A stretch of 64,000 nt of DNA, taken from JBBROS01 sp963792675. GTDB lineage: Bacteria; Pseudomonadota; Alphaproteobacteria; Acetobacterales; Acetobacteraceae. A program made the position numbers and the translations under genes. Where the stretch lies: assembly GCA_963792675.1 (NCBI GenBank), contig CAWBWT010000001.1, positions 62,001 through 126,000 on the forward strand, written 5' to 3'. How positions within the stretch are numbered: position 1 is the stretch's first letter; each line of letters begins with the position of its first letter. The notes beneath the pieces were generated by a model that saw only the letters and a list, made by a program, of their open reading frames with translations, had not been told where the DNA came from and did no database searches. Shown piece after piece: positions 17,661 to 26,508 of the stretch.

Positions 17661-17783
17661 GGTCGGACGTTGCTCTAGAGCACTTCCCGAGCCAATCGGC
17701 TCGGGATTAGTGCTCTACATTTAAGTAAATAGAGCAACTCAGTCCGCCCGAACCAATTCGGTTTGGTCGGACGTTGCTCTAGA
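17661..17783. repeat. Palindromic repeat island with direct repeats
   Basis: The 19-bp sequence GGTCGGACGTTGCTCTAGA occurs at 17661-17679 and again at 17765-17783. Between them lies a near-perfect hairpin: GAGCACT, CCCGAGCC, loop AATC, GGCTCGGG, AGTGCTC. A second inverted pair, GCTCTA and TAGAGC, flanks an AT-rich loop. This looks like a small non-coding mobile or REP-like element; there is no coding potential. It lies between the DUF1349 region and the envelope cluster. Confidence 0.55.
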
Positions 17784-17828
17784 CCTATTGGAGCAGAGCC
17801 GATCTGAAATGCACTTTTGGTTCCGCTG

Positions 17829-18800
17829 CTACCGGAACCCCGTTTCTGCCTCGTCCCGATCCCCCCAGAACCAGAAGAAATTGAACCATTGCAGCGGATG
17901 CGCCCGGCAGCCCGCCTCCAGCGCCGCCGCGTAGCGCGTAATCGCCGCGTGCAGGTCCGCGTCGCGCGTCCCGCGGCGCAGCGCGATGCGGTCGGCGAAC
18001 GGTTCGAACCGCACGTCATAGGCGCACGGCCCGGTGCGCACCGCGCGGAACAACACCACCGGGGCGCCGAGCAGGCTCGCCAGCACGAATGGGCCCGACG
18101 GAAACGCCGCCGGGGCGCCCAGGAACGGCACGCTCACCATCCGATGGCTGAGACGATCGCCGGGCGGCGCGCGGTCGCCGAGGATGCCGACCATCTCGCC
18201 GCGCTCCAGGCATTCGCGCGCCCGGATCATGCTGGCCGCGTCGCCGATCTCGAGCACACGGTCGCGCAAGCCGGGCGCCAGCCGGTCCAGCAGCCGGGTC
18301 ATCGCCCCGGCATTGTGCCGGTACATCAGCGCCCAGACCGGCACCGGCGCCTGCCGCGCCACCGTGCGCAGCACCTCGAAGCTGCCGAGATGCGCGCCGA
18401 GCAGGATGCAGCCGCGGCCCTGCGCCAAGGTGGCGAGCAACGCGTCCACCCCCTCGGTGCGGATGGCGAAATCGGCGTCGCGGCCGCCGAGCAGCAGCGC
18501 CCGGTCGAGCACGGCATGGGCGAAGCTGTGGAAATGCCGGGCGACGTCGATGAGCCGCGCCGGCCGGCCAAACACGCGGCGGAGATAGTCGCGCGACGCC
18601 GCCCGCGCCGCGCCGGCAGCGAGCAGGTACCAGGCGGTCGCACCCCACACCAGCGGCATCCCGGCCAGGCGGCCGCCACGCAGCACCGCGAACAACGCCG
18701 CCCGGGTGATCCGCTGGCCGCCGCGCTCGGGCTGCGCCGCCCAGCCGGCCGCGGCCGGGGCCGGGGCGGCGTAGCGCGGGACCTCTGCCGGATGGTTCAA
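17829..18800 (-). CDS. LpxL/HtrB-like lysophospholipid acyltransferase family protein
   Basis: Inner-membrane acyltransferase of the lipid A late-acyltransferase family, 323 residues. Visible features are an N-terminal hydrophobic segment (residues 45-65), HLGSFEVLR near 135 (the HxxxxE/D active-site motif), an ILGDRAPPGDRL segment near 205, and a C-terminal HPLQWFNFFWFW. Such proteins occur in aryl-polyene and other envelope lipid clusters as well as in lipid A synthesis. Here it sits with a methyltransferase, deacetylase, glycosyltransferase and PlsC-like gene, but no ketosynthase is present. Confidence 0.85.
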   Translation of the reverse strand: MNHPAEVPRYAAPAPAAAGWAAQPERGGQRITRAALFAVLRGGRLAGMPLVWGATAWYLLAAGAARAASRDYLRRVFGRPARLIDVARHFHSFAHAVLDRALLLGGRDADFAIRTEGVDALLATLAQGRGCILLGAHLGSFEVLRTVARQAPVPVWALMYRHNAGAMTRLLDRLAPGLRDRVLEIGDAASMIRARECLERGEMVGILGDRAPPGDRLSHRMVSVPFLGAPAAFPSGPFVLASLLGAPVVLFRAVRTGPCAYDVRFEPFADRIALRRGTRDADLHAAITRYAAALEAGCRAHPLQWFNFFWFWGDRDEAETGFR

Positions 18801-18885
18801 CGCAATTCCCTTGTCAGCCCTGACGGGGTGTCACAATTTTAAGCCGAACCGGCCCGCACGCCAAAGTAAGGAAAAGTCGGGGCGT

Positions 18886-19554
18886 TCAGCGCCGCCGGGC
18901 GTCGATCAGCACGTTCGCGAACGGAGTGCCCTGCCAGGATGGCGAAACCTCGGCGTCGAAGCCACTCTCCCGCAGCAGCGCGCACAGCGCCGCGACCGGC
19001 AGCGGCGCCACATGCCGCCCGGCATGCGGCCAGCCGAGCCGGCCGAGCCGCTCCAGCCCCACCGCCAGCCGGCTGCGCCAGCCGAGCCCCGGGTCGAGCG
19101 TGCGAACCAGGATCCGCCGCCGCGCCGCGGCCGTGGCGGCCGCGAGCAGGCGCCGCGCCGGCTCCGGCCCGAGCTGGTACAGCACGTCGATCAGCAACAC
19201 CGTGTCGCACGCGGCGGGGGAGGGGTCCTGCGCCAGATCCCGCGTCTGGGCCGTGTACGGCAACCCGGCTGCGGCCCGGCGCGCATCGGCCAACGCCGGG
19301 CCGGCCCGGTCCAGGCCGGTCACCGCCGCCGCCGCCCCGGCTTCCAGCAGCAGCACGCCGACCTGGCCGCGGCCGCAGCCCAAATCGGCCACCACCCCAT
19401 ACCCGTCCGGCCCGGCACGGCGCAGCAGCTCGCGGTGCACCGGGTCGCGCTTCAGCTTGGAGGCGACGTAATGGCGGGTGAACCGGCCGCAGGCGGCGTA
19501 GCGCCGGGCGGTGCGACGGATGGCCTCGCCTTCGACCCCATCCCGATCGGTCAC
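18886..19554 (-). CDS. SAM-dependent methyltransferase
   Basis: Class I methyltransferase of about 222 residues, start GTG 19554. Motif I is VVADLGCGRGQVGVLLLEAG, followed by VTGLDRAG, and the motif IV region is CDTVLLIDVLYQLG. The first 35 residues contain RYAACGRFTRHYVASKLKRD, typical of small methyltransferases in envelope lipid clusters. The frame is open far upstream but that is antisense to the YdcF-like gene. Substrate unknown; co-directional with the acyltransferase gene 85 bp downstream. Confidence 0.82.
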   Translation of the reverse strand: MTDRDGVEGEAIRRTARRYAACGRFTRHYVASKLKRDPVHRELLRRAGPDGYGVVADLGCGRGQVGVLLLEAGAAAAVTGLDRAGPALADARRAAAGLPYTAQTRDLAQDPSPAACDTVLLIDVLYQLGPEPARRLLAAATAAARRRILVRTLDPGLGWRSRLAVGLERLGRLGWPHAGRHVAPLPVAALCALLRESGFDAEVSPSWQGTPFANVLIDARRR

Positions 19555-19566
19555 GACGGCGCCGCC

Positions 19567-20190
19567 ATGCTGGCGATCTCGGTGGCAGCGATCGTGGGAA
19601 CGGCCGGGCTGAGCTGGGCCGCCGCGATGCTCGGCGTGTGGCACGTGGCCCGCCGGACCGGGACCGGCGATGCGGGGCAGGGGCCGATCCTGGTGCTGGG
19701 GCACCGGCTGCGGCCGGACGGGAGTCTCTCGGCCGCCTTTCGGGCCCGGCTCGCCCGGGCGGCCACGCTGTGGCGGGCGGCCCCGGCGCGTCGCGTTCTG
19801 CTGCTGGGCGGCGCCAGCCGGTCCGGCCAGGCGACCGAGGCGGCGGCCGGCCGGGCCGCGCTGCTGGCGCAGGGCGTGCCTGCCGCGCGGGTCGAGCTGG
19901 AGGAACGCTCCCGCCACACGCTCGAGAACCTGCGCGGGGTTCGGGCCGCGCTGCGCGCCGGGGGCGGCGACCCGCCGACGCTCGTCAGCAGCCGCCCGCA
20001 TCTGGCGCGCGCGGCGCTGATGGCCCGCGGCATGGGCATCGCGTGCCGCCTTTGCGCCGCCGAGCCGGGGTTGGACGCGGCGGCGCTGCAGGCAATCCCG
20101 CGCGAAGCGTTCCTGCTGCACTGGTACGTCACCGGCCGCCTGATGGCCTGGCTGATCCGCAGCCGCCGCCTGGCCGCGCGGGTCACATAG
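19567..20190 (+). CDS. YdcF/SanA/ElyC-like DUF218 membrane protein
   Basis: A 207-residue protein with an N-terminal transmembrane helix and a DUF218 domain: ILVLGHRLRPDGSLSAAFRA, then RRVLLLGGASRSGQATEA, EERSRHTLENL and LVSSRPHLARAALMARGMG. Family members act in envelope and peptidoglycan precursor homeostasis. ATG 19567 lies 12 bp from the divergent methyltransferase start, so any promoter must lie within the opposing gene. Confidence 0.8.
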   Translation: MLAISVAAIVGTAGLSWAAAMLGVWHVARRTGTGDAGQGPILVLGHRLRPDGSLSAAFRARLARAATLWRAAPARRVLLLGGASRSGQATEAAAGRAALLAQGVPAARVELEERSRHTLENLRGVRAALRAGGGDPPTLVSSRPHLARAALMARGMGIACRLCAAEPGLDAAALQAIPREAFLLHWYVTGRLMAWLIRSRRLAARVT

Positions 20191-20255
20191 GGCGCGCCGA
20201 CGTTTTTCGTTTTGGACCTGATCATTCTGCGTCTACATCCATCTAACGTGCCGGA

Positions 20256-21144
20256 ATGCGAGACGGTCAAGAATACGGCTCTGTGTGCCGGCTCCCCTGG
20301 AAACCGCCGTTGGCAAGCGCGGCGGCGCTGTCGATCCATGCCGCGGCCCCGCCTTGGCTCCTGGCCGCGCCGGCCGACTGGCCGCTCGCCTTGGCGGCCG
20401 TGGCCGGGGCGCATGCGGTGCTGGGCGTTGCCGGGCTGTTCCCCGGCAGCCCGCTGGTCGGCCCGACCATCACCCGCCTGCCGGGCCGGCCGCCGGGCCT
20501 GGTCGCCTTGTCGTTCGACGACGGCCCGGACCCGGAGGTGACGCCCGCCGTGCTGGACTTGCTGGACCGCTACCACGCCCGCGCCAGCTTCTTCATGATC
20601 GGCGCCCGCGCCGCCGCCCACCCGGCGCTGGTGCGTGAGGTGGTCCGCCGCGGCCATGAGATCGAGAACCACACCATGCACCACCGCTACCGCTTCGCCC
20701 TGCTAGGCGCCGCCGGACAGCGCCGCGAGCTGGCCGAGGCGCAAGCCGTGCTGACGCCGCTGACCGGCCGCGCGCCCCGCCTGGCCCGCGCCCCGGCCGG
20801 GATCCGCAGCCCGCTCACCGATCTGGTGCTGCACCGGCTCGGCCTGCGCCACGCGTCCTGGACCCGGCGCGGCTTCGACACCGGTTCAGTTGGCGCGGAC
20901 ACCGGTACTGCGGCGGTTGTCGCCCGGTCTGCGGGGCGGCGACATCCTTCTGCTGCACGACGGCAACGCCGCCCGCGACGCCTCAGGGCGGCCCGTGGTG
21001 CTCGACGTGCTTGCGGCGCTGCTGCCACGGTTGGACCGGCTCGGCCTACGGTCGGTGCCGGTGGCGCAAGCCCTTGGGGGAAGCATGCACGAGGCGGCAT
21101 CGCCCTTGGCGGCCTGTTACTGCAATCCTCGTTTGTCGCCGTAG
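20256..21144 (+). pseudogene. Polysaccharide deacetylase (NodB domain), frameshifted
   Basis: Carbohydrate esterase 4 fold. The N-terminal segment is hydrophobic. The metal-binding motif SFDDGPDPEVTPAVLDLLD and the ENHTMHH motif are present, and FDT near 20880 is the last residue group in this frame. The C-terminal part (VLRRLSPGLRGGDILLLHDG and on to a TAG at 21142) continues in a different frame from about 20890. One indel between 20881 and 20893, beside a duplicated GACACCGGT, explains the break. If it is a sequencing error the gene is complete, about 290 residues. Confidence 0.78.
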
Positions 21145-21253
21145 AAGCGCCCGCTCGAGATCGATTGCCCCCCGATCCGATCCGACATGCGATTGCGCTT
21201 CACCTTTCGCTCGGAATGATATTGATATTGATATCTAACGGGAGAAGAGCGTC

Positions 21254-21526
21254 ATGGCGGCACAACCCACACAGCAAGTCCTCATTCGGCTGCCCGACGA
21301 ACTCGCCCGGCGACTGAGGCGACAGATCCCGGCGCGAGGACGGAGCGCGTTCGTGCAACGCTTGCTGGAGCAGGCTCTCGCTCCAGACGGCGGCGAAGAT
21401 GATCCACTCCACCAAATCGCGCTGGAGGTGGAGCAGGACGAAAAACTCGCGGCCGAGATGGCAGAGTGGGACGGCACGATCGCCGACGGCTTGGACGGGG
21501 AGGCTGTTCCGGCACAACACGGGTGA
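21254..21526 (+). CDS. MazE-like antitoxin (ribbon-helix-helix type)
   Basis: A 90-residue protein with an N-terminal DNA-binding segment (QVLIRLPDELARRLRRQIP, then RSAFVQRLLEQAL) and an acidic C-terminal tail (EVEQDEKLAAEMAEWDGTI) suited to wrap a toxin. Its stop overlaps the GTG of a MazF/PemK gene. Upstream sequence is AT-rich with a repeated ATATTG tract just before the start, likely promoter and operator. Confidence 0.85.
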   Translation: MAAQPTQQVLIRLPDELARRLRRQIPARGRSAFVQRLLEQALAPDGGEDDPLHQIALEVEQDEKLAAEMAEWDGTIADGLDGEAVPAQHG

Positions 21527-21880
21527 GCCGTTCCACCACGACCCCCGTCACCGTGAAACGGGGGGAGGTTTGGTGGGTCGACCTTGACCCCACGCGCGGC
21601 AGCGAAATCCGCAAAACACGCCCGGCTGTCGTGTTGACAGCGAACGCCTTGAACCAAGTCCGCCGTACCGTGGTGGTCGTGCCGCTGTCTACCGGACCGA
21701 CGCCTCGACCGCCGATCGTGGTCGCGACGGCCTCGGCCGGAACAGGAAGCGTGGCGGTGTGTGATCAAGTGCGGGCGCTGGACAAGAGCCGCCTTACGAA
21801 ACGCGTGGGGCAATTGGCTGCGGATGATTTGCGTGCCGTGGAGGACGGCGTACGGAGCGTACCTGGGATTGCAGGCATGA
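21523..21880 (+). CDS. MazF/PemK family toxin (endoribonuclease), C-terminal frameshift
   Basis: Sequence-specific mRNA interferase. The GTG start overlaps the antitoxin stop (GTGA). Features: VKRGEVWWVDLDPTRGSEIR then KTRPAVVLTANALN and VVVPLST near the N-terminus, and CDQVRALDKSRL in the middle. An extra base near 21856 shifts the frame so that the reading as given continues to 22020. Removing it gives RAYLGLQA and a stop at 21878-21880, the usual kind of PemK ending. Catalytic region intact either way. Confidence 0.82.
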
Positions 21881-21923
21881 AGGCGCTGATTACGTGCCGT
21901 GCCTTCATCCATCCTGTCGTTGC

Positions 21924-22745
21924 TCAACTCCGTCGCCACGCCCGCAATGGCGCCCGGGCGAGGGCGCCGATCACCAGGCGAACATGCATCGCCGTCAGCA
22001 GCACGTTGTCGCGGCCGTAGCGGAAATGCGACACGCCGCCCTCCTCGGGCCGCAAGTAGCGCACCGGCGCCGGCAGGTTGATCGCGGGCACGCCGGCCCA
22101 GCTCAGCCGCACCGCCGCTTCCGGGTCGAAGTCGAATCGCCGCATCCAGACCGAGCGCCGCATGATCCGCAGCAGCGGGGCCACCGGATAGACCCGGAAG
22201 CCGAACAGGCTGTCGCCGATCGCGCCGCCGGTCTCGAGCCGCGCCCACCAGTTGGAGATCCGCCGCCCGCGCACCCGCAGCGCCGGGGCGTCGGGGCCGA
22301 ACTGCGGCACGCCCAGCACCATCGCGTCCGGCCGCGCCCGGCTCGCCGCCATGAACGGCACGATGCTCTCGGCCGGGTGCTGGCCGTCGGCGTCCATCAC
22401 CAGCGCATGGGTGAACCCGGCCGCGGCGGCCAGCCGCAGCGCATCCAGCACCGCCGCGCCCTTGCCGCCGTTCCGCGCCCGGCGGATCAGCCGCACGCCG
22501 TCCAGCCCGTCGAGCCCGGCCTCGGACCCGTCGGTGCTGCCGTCGACCACCACCCACACCGGCGCCCACGCCGCCCGCGCCGCCTGCACCGTGGCGCGCA
22601 AGGCCGGGCCGCTGTTGTAGCTCGGGATCACCACGAGATGGGCCGCCGAGCCGGCGATCGCCCGAGGGGCCGAGCCGGGGAGCGTCCCGGTGACAGGCCG
22701 GACCGGCTCGGGATAGGCTTCGCCGGTTTCGGGGAGGACTTGCAT
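21924..22745 (-). CDS. Glycosyltransferase family 2
   Basis: Cytoplasmic-face glycosyltransferase with a GT-A fold: LVVIPSYNSGPALRATVQAA, VVDGSTDGSE, NGGKGAAVLDALRLA and the metal-binding ALVMDADGQHPAE, then a C-terminal helical part. ATG 22745 is used, but its start codon overlaps that of the divergent lipoprotein gene, so the true start may be a little further in; the domain itself begins about 35 residues later. The neighbouring acyltransferases and deacetylase suggest synthesis of a surface glycolipid. Confidence 0.85.
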   Translation of the reverse strand: MQVLPETGEAYPEPVRPVTGTLPGSAPRAIAGSAAHLVVIPSYNSGPALRATVQAARAAWAPVWVVVDGSTDGSEAGLDGLDGVRLIRRARNGGKGAAVLDALRLAAAAGFTHALVMDADGQHPAESIVPFMAASRARPDAMVLGVPQFGPDAPALRVRGRRISNWWARLETGGAIGDSLFGFRVYPVAPLLRIMRRSVWMRRFDFDPEAAVRLSWAGVPAINLPAPVRYLRPEEGGVSHFRYGRDNVLLTAMHVRLVIGALARAPLRAWRRS

Positions 22746-23127
22746 GCGGATCGTTCCAATCGTGCTGTCGGCCGCGGCCGCCCTGGGCCTCGTGGCCTGC
22801 AACACCTCCGTGCGCGGGCCGGCAATTCCAGCGGCGTCCGGCGCCCCGGACGGCTTCCTGCACTACGTCAGCGGCGGCAAGGTGCAATGCGACGCGCGCC
22901 CGGTATCGCTCGACGGCAGCCACACCCGGGTCGAGGCCGATGGCGGCTGCCGCTCGGTCCGCGTGGCCGGCGAGCACAACGACATCATCGTGCAGATGGC
23001 GCCCTCCGGCCTGATCGAGGTCACCGGCGCCCACAACGACATCTGGTGGCGCCCCGCCCGCCCCGGCCCGGCCCCGGTGCTCCGCGACCTCGGCGCCAGC
23101 AACTCGTTCCACCGCGACGAGGGCTGA
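22744..23127 (+). CDS. DUF3060-type lipoprotein
   Basis: A 127-residue lipoprotein with lipobox LVAC, Cys near residue 19. The mature part contains two short strand repeats, VRVAGEHNDIIVQM and IEVTGAHNDIWWRP, the GxxN pattern of DUF3060 proteins. It converges end to end with the PlsC-like gene, the two stops being adjacent. Function unknown; probably surface or outer-membrane associated. Confidence 0.75.
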   Translation: MRIVPIVLSAAAALGLVACNTSVRGPAIPAASGAPDGFLHYVSGGKVQCDARPVSLDGSHTRVEADGGCRSVRVAGEHNDIIVQMAPSGLIEVTGAHNDIWWRPARPGPAPVLRDLGASNSFHRDEG

Positions 23128-23916
23128 TCAGGCGTCCCCGGCCACCGGTACCGACCGGGTCTCGGCCGATCCACCTAGTTCCGCGGCGAAATAGCGCTCG
23201 AGATCGGCGGTGAAGTCCTTGGTCGAGCCGGTGACGGCGAACCGCCGGCCAAGCCGTGCGCGATACACCAGCGGGACCTCCGGCCGGCGGAACAAGGGCC
23301 ATCCCTTGGCGAGGTAGCGCGCGCCGCCTTCCAGCAGCACCGTCTGCACCGGTACCCCGGCGCCGCGCGCCATCAGCACGAAGCCGCCCTTGAACGGACC
23401 GACGGGCCCGCTCCCCTCGGTGCGGGTGCCCTCGGGAAAGATCAGCAGCTGCCGCCCGGCGCGCAGCTCGGCGACCGCCAGCCGGGTCAGCTCGCGCGGG
23501 GCATCGTTGCGGATGTAGGCGGCCAGCCGGATGCCGCCGCCGAGAAACCAGTTGTCCCACAGCGAGGCCTTGGTGATGCACACCACCCCCGGCAGGCGGG
23601 AGATGATCAGCACCGCGTCCAGCAGCGACGGATGGTTCGCCGCGATGATCAGCGGCCCGGCGTCGCGCAACGCGTCGAGCGCGCGCAGATCCACCTCGAA
23701 CAGGCCGAACAGCCGCATCACACCGAGGAAGATGCGGAACCCGCCCATGATGCCGAACTGCCCGACCGGCGCGCCGAGCCGTCGCGGCAGCACCACGGCC
23801 AGCAACCCGGCTGGCAGGCTCCACACCAGGCACATGATCCCGAACAGCGCCAGCCCGGCACAGAACAGCAGCACATCGAGCCCTGCCCGCCATCCGCTCC
23901 GGCGCGCATCGTTCAT
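23128..23916 (-). CDS. PlsC-like 1-acyl-sn-glycerol-3-phosphate acyltransferase
   Basis: Membrane acyltransferase of 262 residues. N-terminal hydrophobic helix at residues 14-40. Catalytic NHPSLLD (NHxxxxD) near residue 94, the IRLAAYIRND region near 130, the FPEGTRTEG motif near 160 and VPVQTVLLEGG near 190 are all in order. It probably acylates a lysophospholipid or an ornithine- or glycolipid intermediate of the surrounding cluster. Confidence 0.88.
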   Translation of the reverse strand: MNDARRSGWRAGLDVLLFCAGLALFGIMCLVWSLPAGLLAVVLPRRLGAPVGQFGIMGGFRIFLGVMRLFGLFEVDLRALDALRDAGPLIIAANHPSLLDAVLIISRLPGVVCITKASLWDNWFLGGGIRLAAYIRNDAPRELTRLAVAELRAGRQLLIFPEGTRTEGSGPVGPFKGGFVLMARGAGVPVQTVLLEGGARYLAKGWPLFRRPEVPLVYRARLGRRFAVTGSTKDFTADLERYFAAELGGSAETRSVPVAGDA

Positions 23917-24236
23917 GCAACGGTCCTTCTCATGCTGACACGAAGATAGGCCGAAACTCTTCGCGCTCGATCACGAACGGCTCGTGCCGTTTCACCACCT
24001 ATGGTGATACAAATGAGGGATCGCCCGGGCCGGCGAGGTAGCGCAGGCGCGGGGTCCTGCAGCAAGCGGCGCGGACCGCTCCGGACGCTGGGTCGGCGAC
24101 CTGGTTTCGCGGCGCTTCTAGCGCATGATCCCTTCGATTATATTCTAGAATATGCTATCGTAAGGCGGCTTTTGCCAGACAATGAGCCAGATCGCCGACG
24201 CGTTTATGGGGCTCCGTTTTCGATCCAGAGCGACCG
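23917..24236. other. Non-coding stretch with a 14-bp palindrome
   Basis: About 320 bp without a convincing gene. It holds the perfect palindrome ATATTCTAGAATAT at 24140-24153, about 85 bp before the next start, in an AT-rich patch that could be a promoter with an operator. Confidence 0.4.
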
Positions 24237-25139
24237 GTGACCGACGACACGGTGCAGTTCAGCGCGACGCAGCAGGACGCCGGCGATGGTGCGCCCGGTG
24301 CGAAGGCGGCCTTCCCGTACGATCGGATGACGGTGGAGCGGTTCCGCGCGGCGTTCCCGCGTGCGCGGTGGCGCGACGACCTGGGCGCCTGGTTCGTGCC
24401 GGGCACCACGGCGGAACGGCGCCTGCGGGCTTGGTCGAGCCGCGAATGGTCGGGCGTGCTGGCCTATGCCGACGAGCGCGGGCGCGACGCCTTCACGTTC
24501 GCGCCGATCACGAGCCCCTATTTGGAGATTGCCGACGACCTGATGGTCCGGACACCGTACTCGCGCGCCGTCGTTGCCGAATTGCGGATGGTGCCTTGGG
24601 CCCGATGGGACCCGGCGTCGAAGGCGTGGCGCGTGCCGTTCCGGTCGTTCGAGGACCTGCGCCGGCGCTGGCCGGACATCGAGGGCGCAGCCCGCCGGGC
24701 CGAGCCCGAGGAGCGGCGGAAACGCGAGGAGCGCCGCAGGGCTTCCCCGGACCATGGGAACAGGCTGGCCGAGGCCGCCGAACGCCGCCGTAACCGGTAT
24801 CCCGTGCCGGAGGACGCCCTGCCGCCGCTCGAGCGCGTGCTGATGACGCATGCGGGATGCGTGGTGTTCGAGACGATCACCGGCGAGTTGGTGGACGCAT
24901 CGATTGCCGCCCGCTTCTACCCCGGTGTGACCGCCGGCCCCGCCGCGTTGATCTGGGCGACCCGGCGCCGGCCGACCCATGACGAGTTGGTCCGGTCCTG
25001 GCCCGCGCGGAGGGAGCCGGACCCGGCCGAACTGACGCGCGGCTGGTGGCAGCCGACCCTCGAGGTCCTGCGAGAAGAACGTCGCAGGGCGGCCTCGCTG
25101 GAGCGGGCGCGGGCGGCGCGTCGGACCGAAGCGCCGTAA
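24237..25139 (+). CDS. Uncharacterised protein with HARP-like repeats
   Basis: A 300-residue protein, GTG start. Segments such as DRMTVERFRAAFPRARWRDD then LGAWFVPG, and TPYSRAVVAELRMVPWARWD then AWRVPF, resemble the short HARP domain of annealing helicases (repeated pattern: hydrophobic, Pro, Arg-Trp-Asp, Trp-x-Val-Pro). Two such units are visible near residues 28-60 and 100-140. A highly charged Arg/Glu helix follows (145-190), then an unknown C-terminal domain. No helicase motifs, so a DNA- or protein-binding role is only a guess. Confidence 0.6.
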   Translation: MTDDTVQFSATQQDAGDGAPGAKAAFPYDRMTVERFRAAFPRARWRDDLGAWFVPGTTAERRLRAWSSREWSGVLAYADERGRDAFTFAPITSPYLEIADDLMVRTPYSRAVVAELRMVPWARWDPASKAWRVPFRSFEDLRRRWPDIEGAARRAEPEERRKREERRRASPDHGNRLAEAAERRRNRYPVPEDALPPLERVLMTHAGCVVFETITGELVDASIAARFYPGVTAGPAALIWATRRRPTHDELVRSWPARREPDPAELTRGWWQPTLEVLREERRRAASLERARAARRTEAP

Positions 25140-25261
25140 GTGGTCGTGACACGGCCCCGCCCGGGGGCGGGGGGAGGGCAGATAGCGCTTTCGTTCTTAT
25201 AAAGGAACGTCTATCGAAGACCTCTCCGACATCCTGACCCGGGCCCGCGAGCGATCGCCGC

Positions 25262-26470
25262 ATGAACATCCTGTTCGTCCACCAGAACATGCCGGGCCAG
25301 TTCCGCCACCTGGCGCCTTACCTCGCCCGCGACCCCGGCCACCGCGTCGTGTTCGTGACCCGGCAGAACCGCATCGAGCTGCCCGGCGTGCAGCGGGTCA
25401 CCTACCAGCCGCTGCGGGCGGCGACGCCGCCTACGCACCATTATGTGCGCCCGCTCGAGAACGGCGTGCTGCACGGCCAGGCGGTGCTGCGTGCGGCGCT
25501 GTCGCTGGCAGGGGCCGGGTTCGTGCCGGACGTGATCGTGGGACATCCCGGCTGGGGCGAGCCGCTGTTCCTCAAGGACAAGTTTCCCCGCGCCAAGCTG
25601 CTGGATTATTGCGAGTTCTTCTACCACGGGCAGGGCGCCGACGTCGGCTTCGACCCCGAGGACCCGGTCGACCTGGACACGCTGTGCCAGGTCCGCGTCA
25701 AGAACGCCCATCTGCTGCTGATGCTCGAAGCGTGCGACCGCGGCATCACGCCGACCGAGTGGCAGCGCAGCGTCCATCCGGCGCCATTTCACGGCAAGAT
25801 CGACGTCGCGTTCGACGGCATCGACACCGCCGCCGTCCGCCCGGATCCGCAGGCCCGCTTCGTGCTCCCGAATGGCCGGGTGCTGACCGCCGCCGACGAG
25901 GTCGTCACCTACGTCGCGCGCAATCTGGAGCCGTATCGCGGTTTCCGGACGTTCATGCGCGCGTTGCCGGAGCTGCTGCGCCGCCGCTCGGCGGCGCAGG
26001 TGCTGGTGGTCGGCGGCGACGAGGTCAGCTACGGCATGCTGCCGCCCGGCGGCCGCAGCTGGCGCGAGACGATGCTGCAGGACGTCGCCGGCATCGACTG
26101 CGCGCGGGTGCACTTCCTGGGAAAGATCCCCTATGCCCGCTATCTGGCACTGCTGCAGGTGTCGTCGGTGCACCTCTATCTGACGGTGCCGTTCGTGTTA
26201 TCCTGGTCCTGTCTCGAGGCGATGGCGGCCGGCTGCGTGCTGGTCGCGTCCGACACGGCGCCGGTCAGGGAGGTGATCGAGGACGGCCGCAACGGCTACC
26301 TGGTGGACTTCTTTTCCCCCGCCGCCCTCGCCGCTCGAACGGCCGAGCTGCTGGCGGACCGGCCCCGGCTCGGACCTATCCGCGAAGCGGCCCGGCGGAC
26401 GGTGCTGGCGCATTACGCACTGGAGCATTGCCTGCCGCGGCAAGCCGGGCTGGTCATGTCGCTGGGTTGA
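25262..26470 (+). CDS. Glycosyltransferase family 4 (GT-B)
   Basis: A 402-residue GT-B fold enzyme. It begins MNILFVHQNMPGQFRHLAPY, as in a distinct subgroup of glycosyltransferases in Alphaproteobacteria. The N-terminal domain contains PDVIVGHPGWGEPLFLKD and the C-terminal domain VTYVARNLEPYRGFRTFMRA, RVHFLGKIPYARYLALLQVS and the nucleotide-sugar site LSWSCLEAMAAG with VREVIEDGRNGYLVD. It stands alone, with no neighbouring sugar genes, so its acceptor cannot be deduced. Confidence 0.9.
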   Translation: MNILFVHQNMPGQFRHLAPYLARDPGHRVVFVTRQNRIELPGVQRVTYQPLRAATPPTHHYVRPLENGVLHGQAVLRAALSLAGAGFVPDVIVGHPGWGEPLFLKDKFPRAKLLDYCEFFYHGQGADVGFDPEDPVDLDTLCQVRVKNAHLLLMLEACDRGITPTEWQRSVHPAPFHGKIDVAFDGIDTAAVRPDPQARFVLPNGRVLTAADEVVTYVARNLEPYRGFRTFMRALPELLRRRSAAQVLVVGGDEVSYGMLPPGGRSWRETMLQDVAGIDCARVHFLGKIPYARYLALLQVSSVHLYLTVPFVLSWSCLEAMAAGCVLVASDTAPVREVIEDGRNGYLVDFFSPAALAARTAELLADRPRLGPIREAARRTVLAHYALEHCLPRQAGLVMSLG

Positions 26471-26508
26471 CATTGAGAGACGTCGGCCTGCCATGATGTT
26501 CATCGCTC

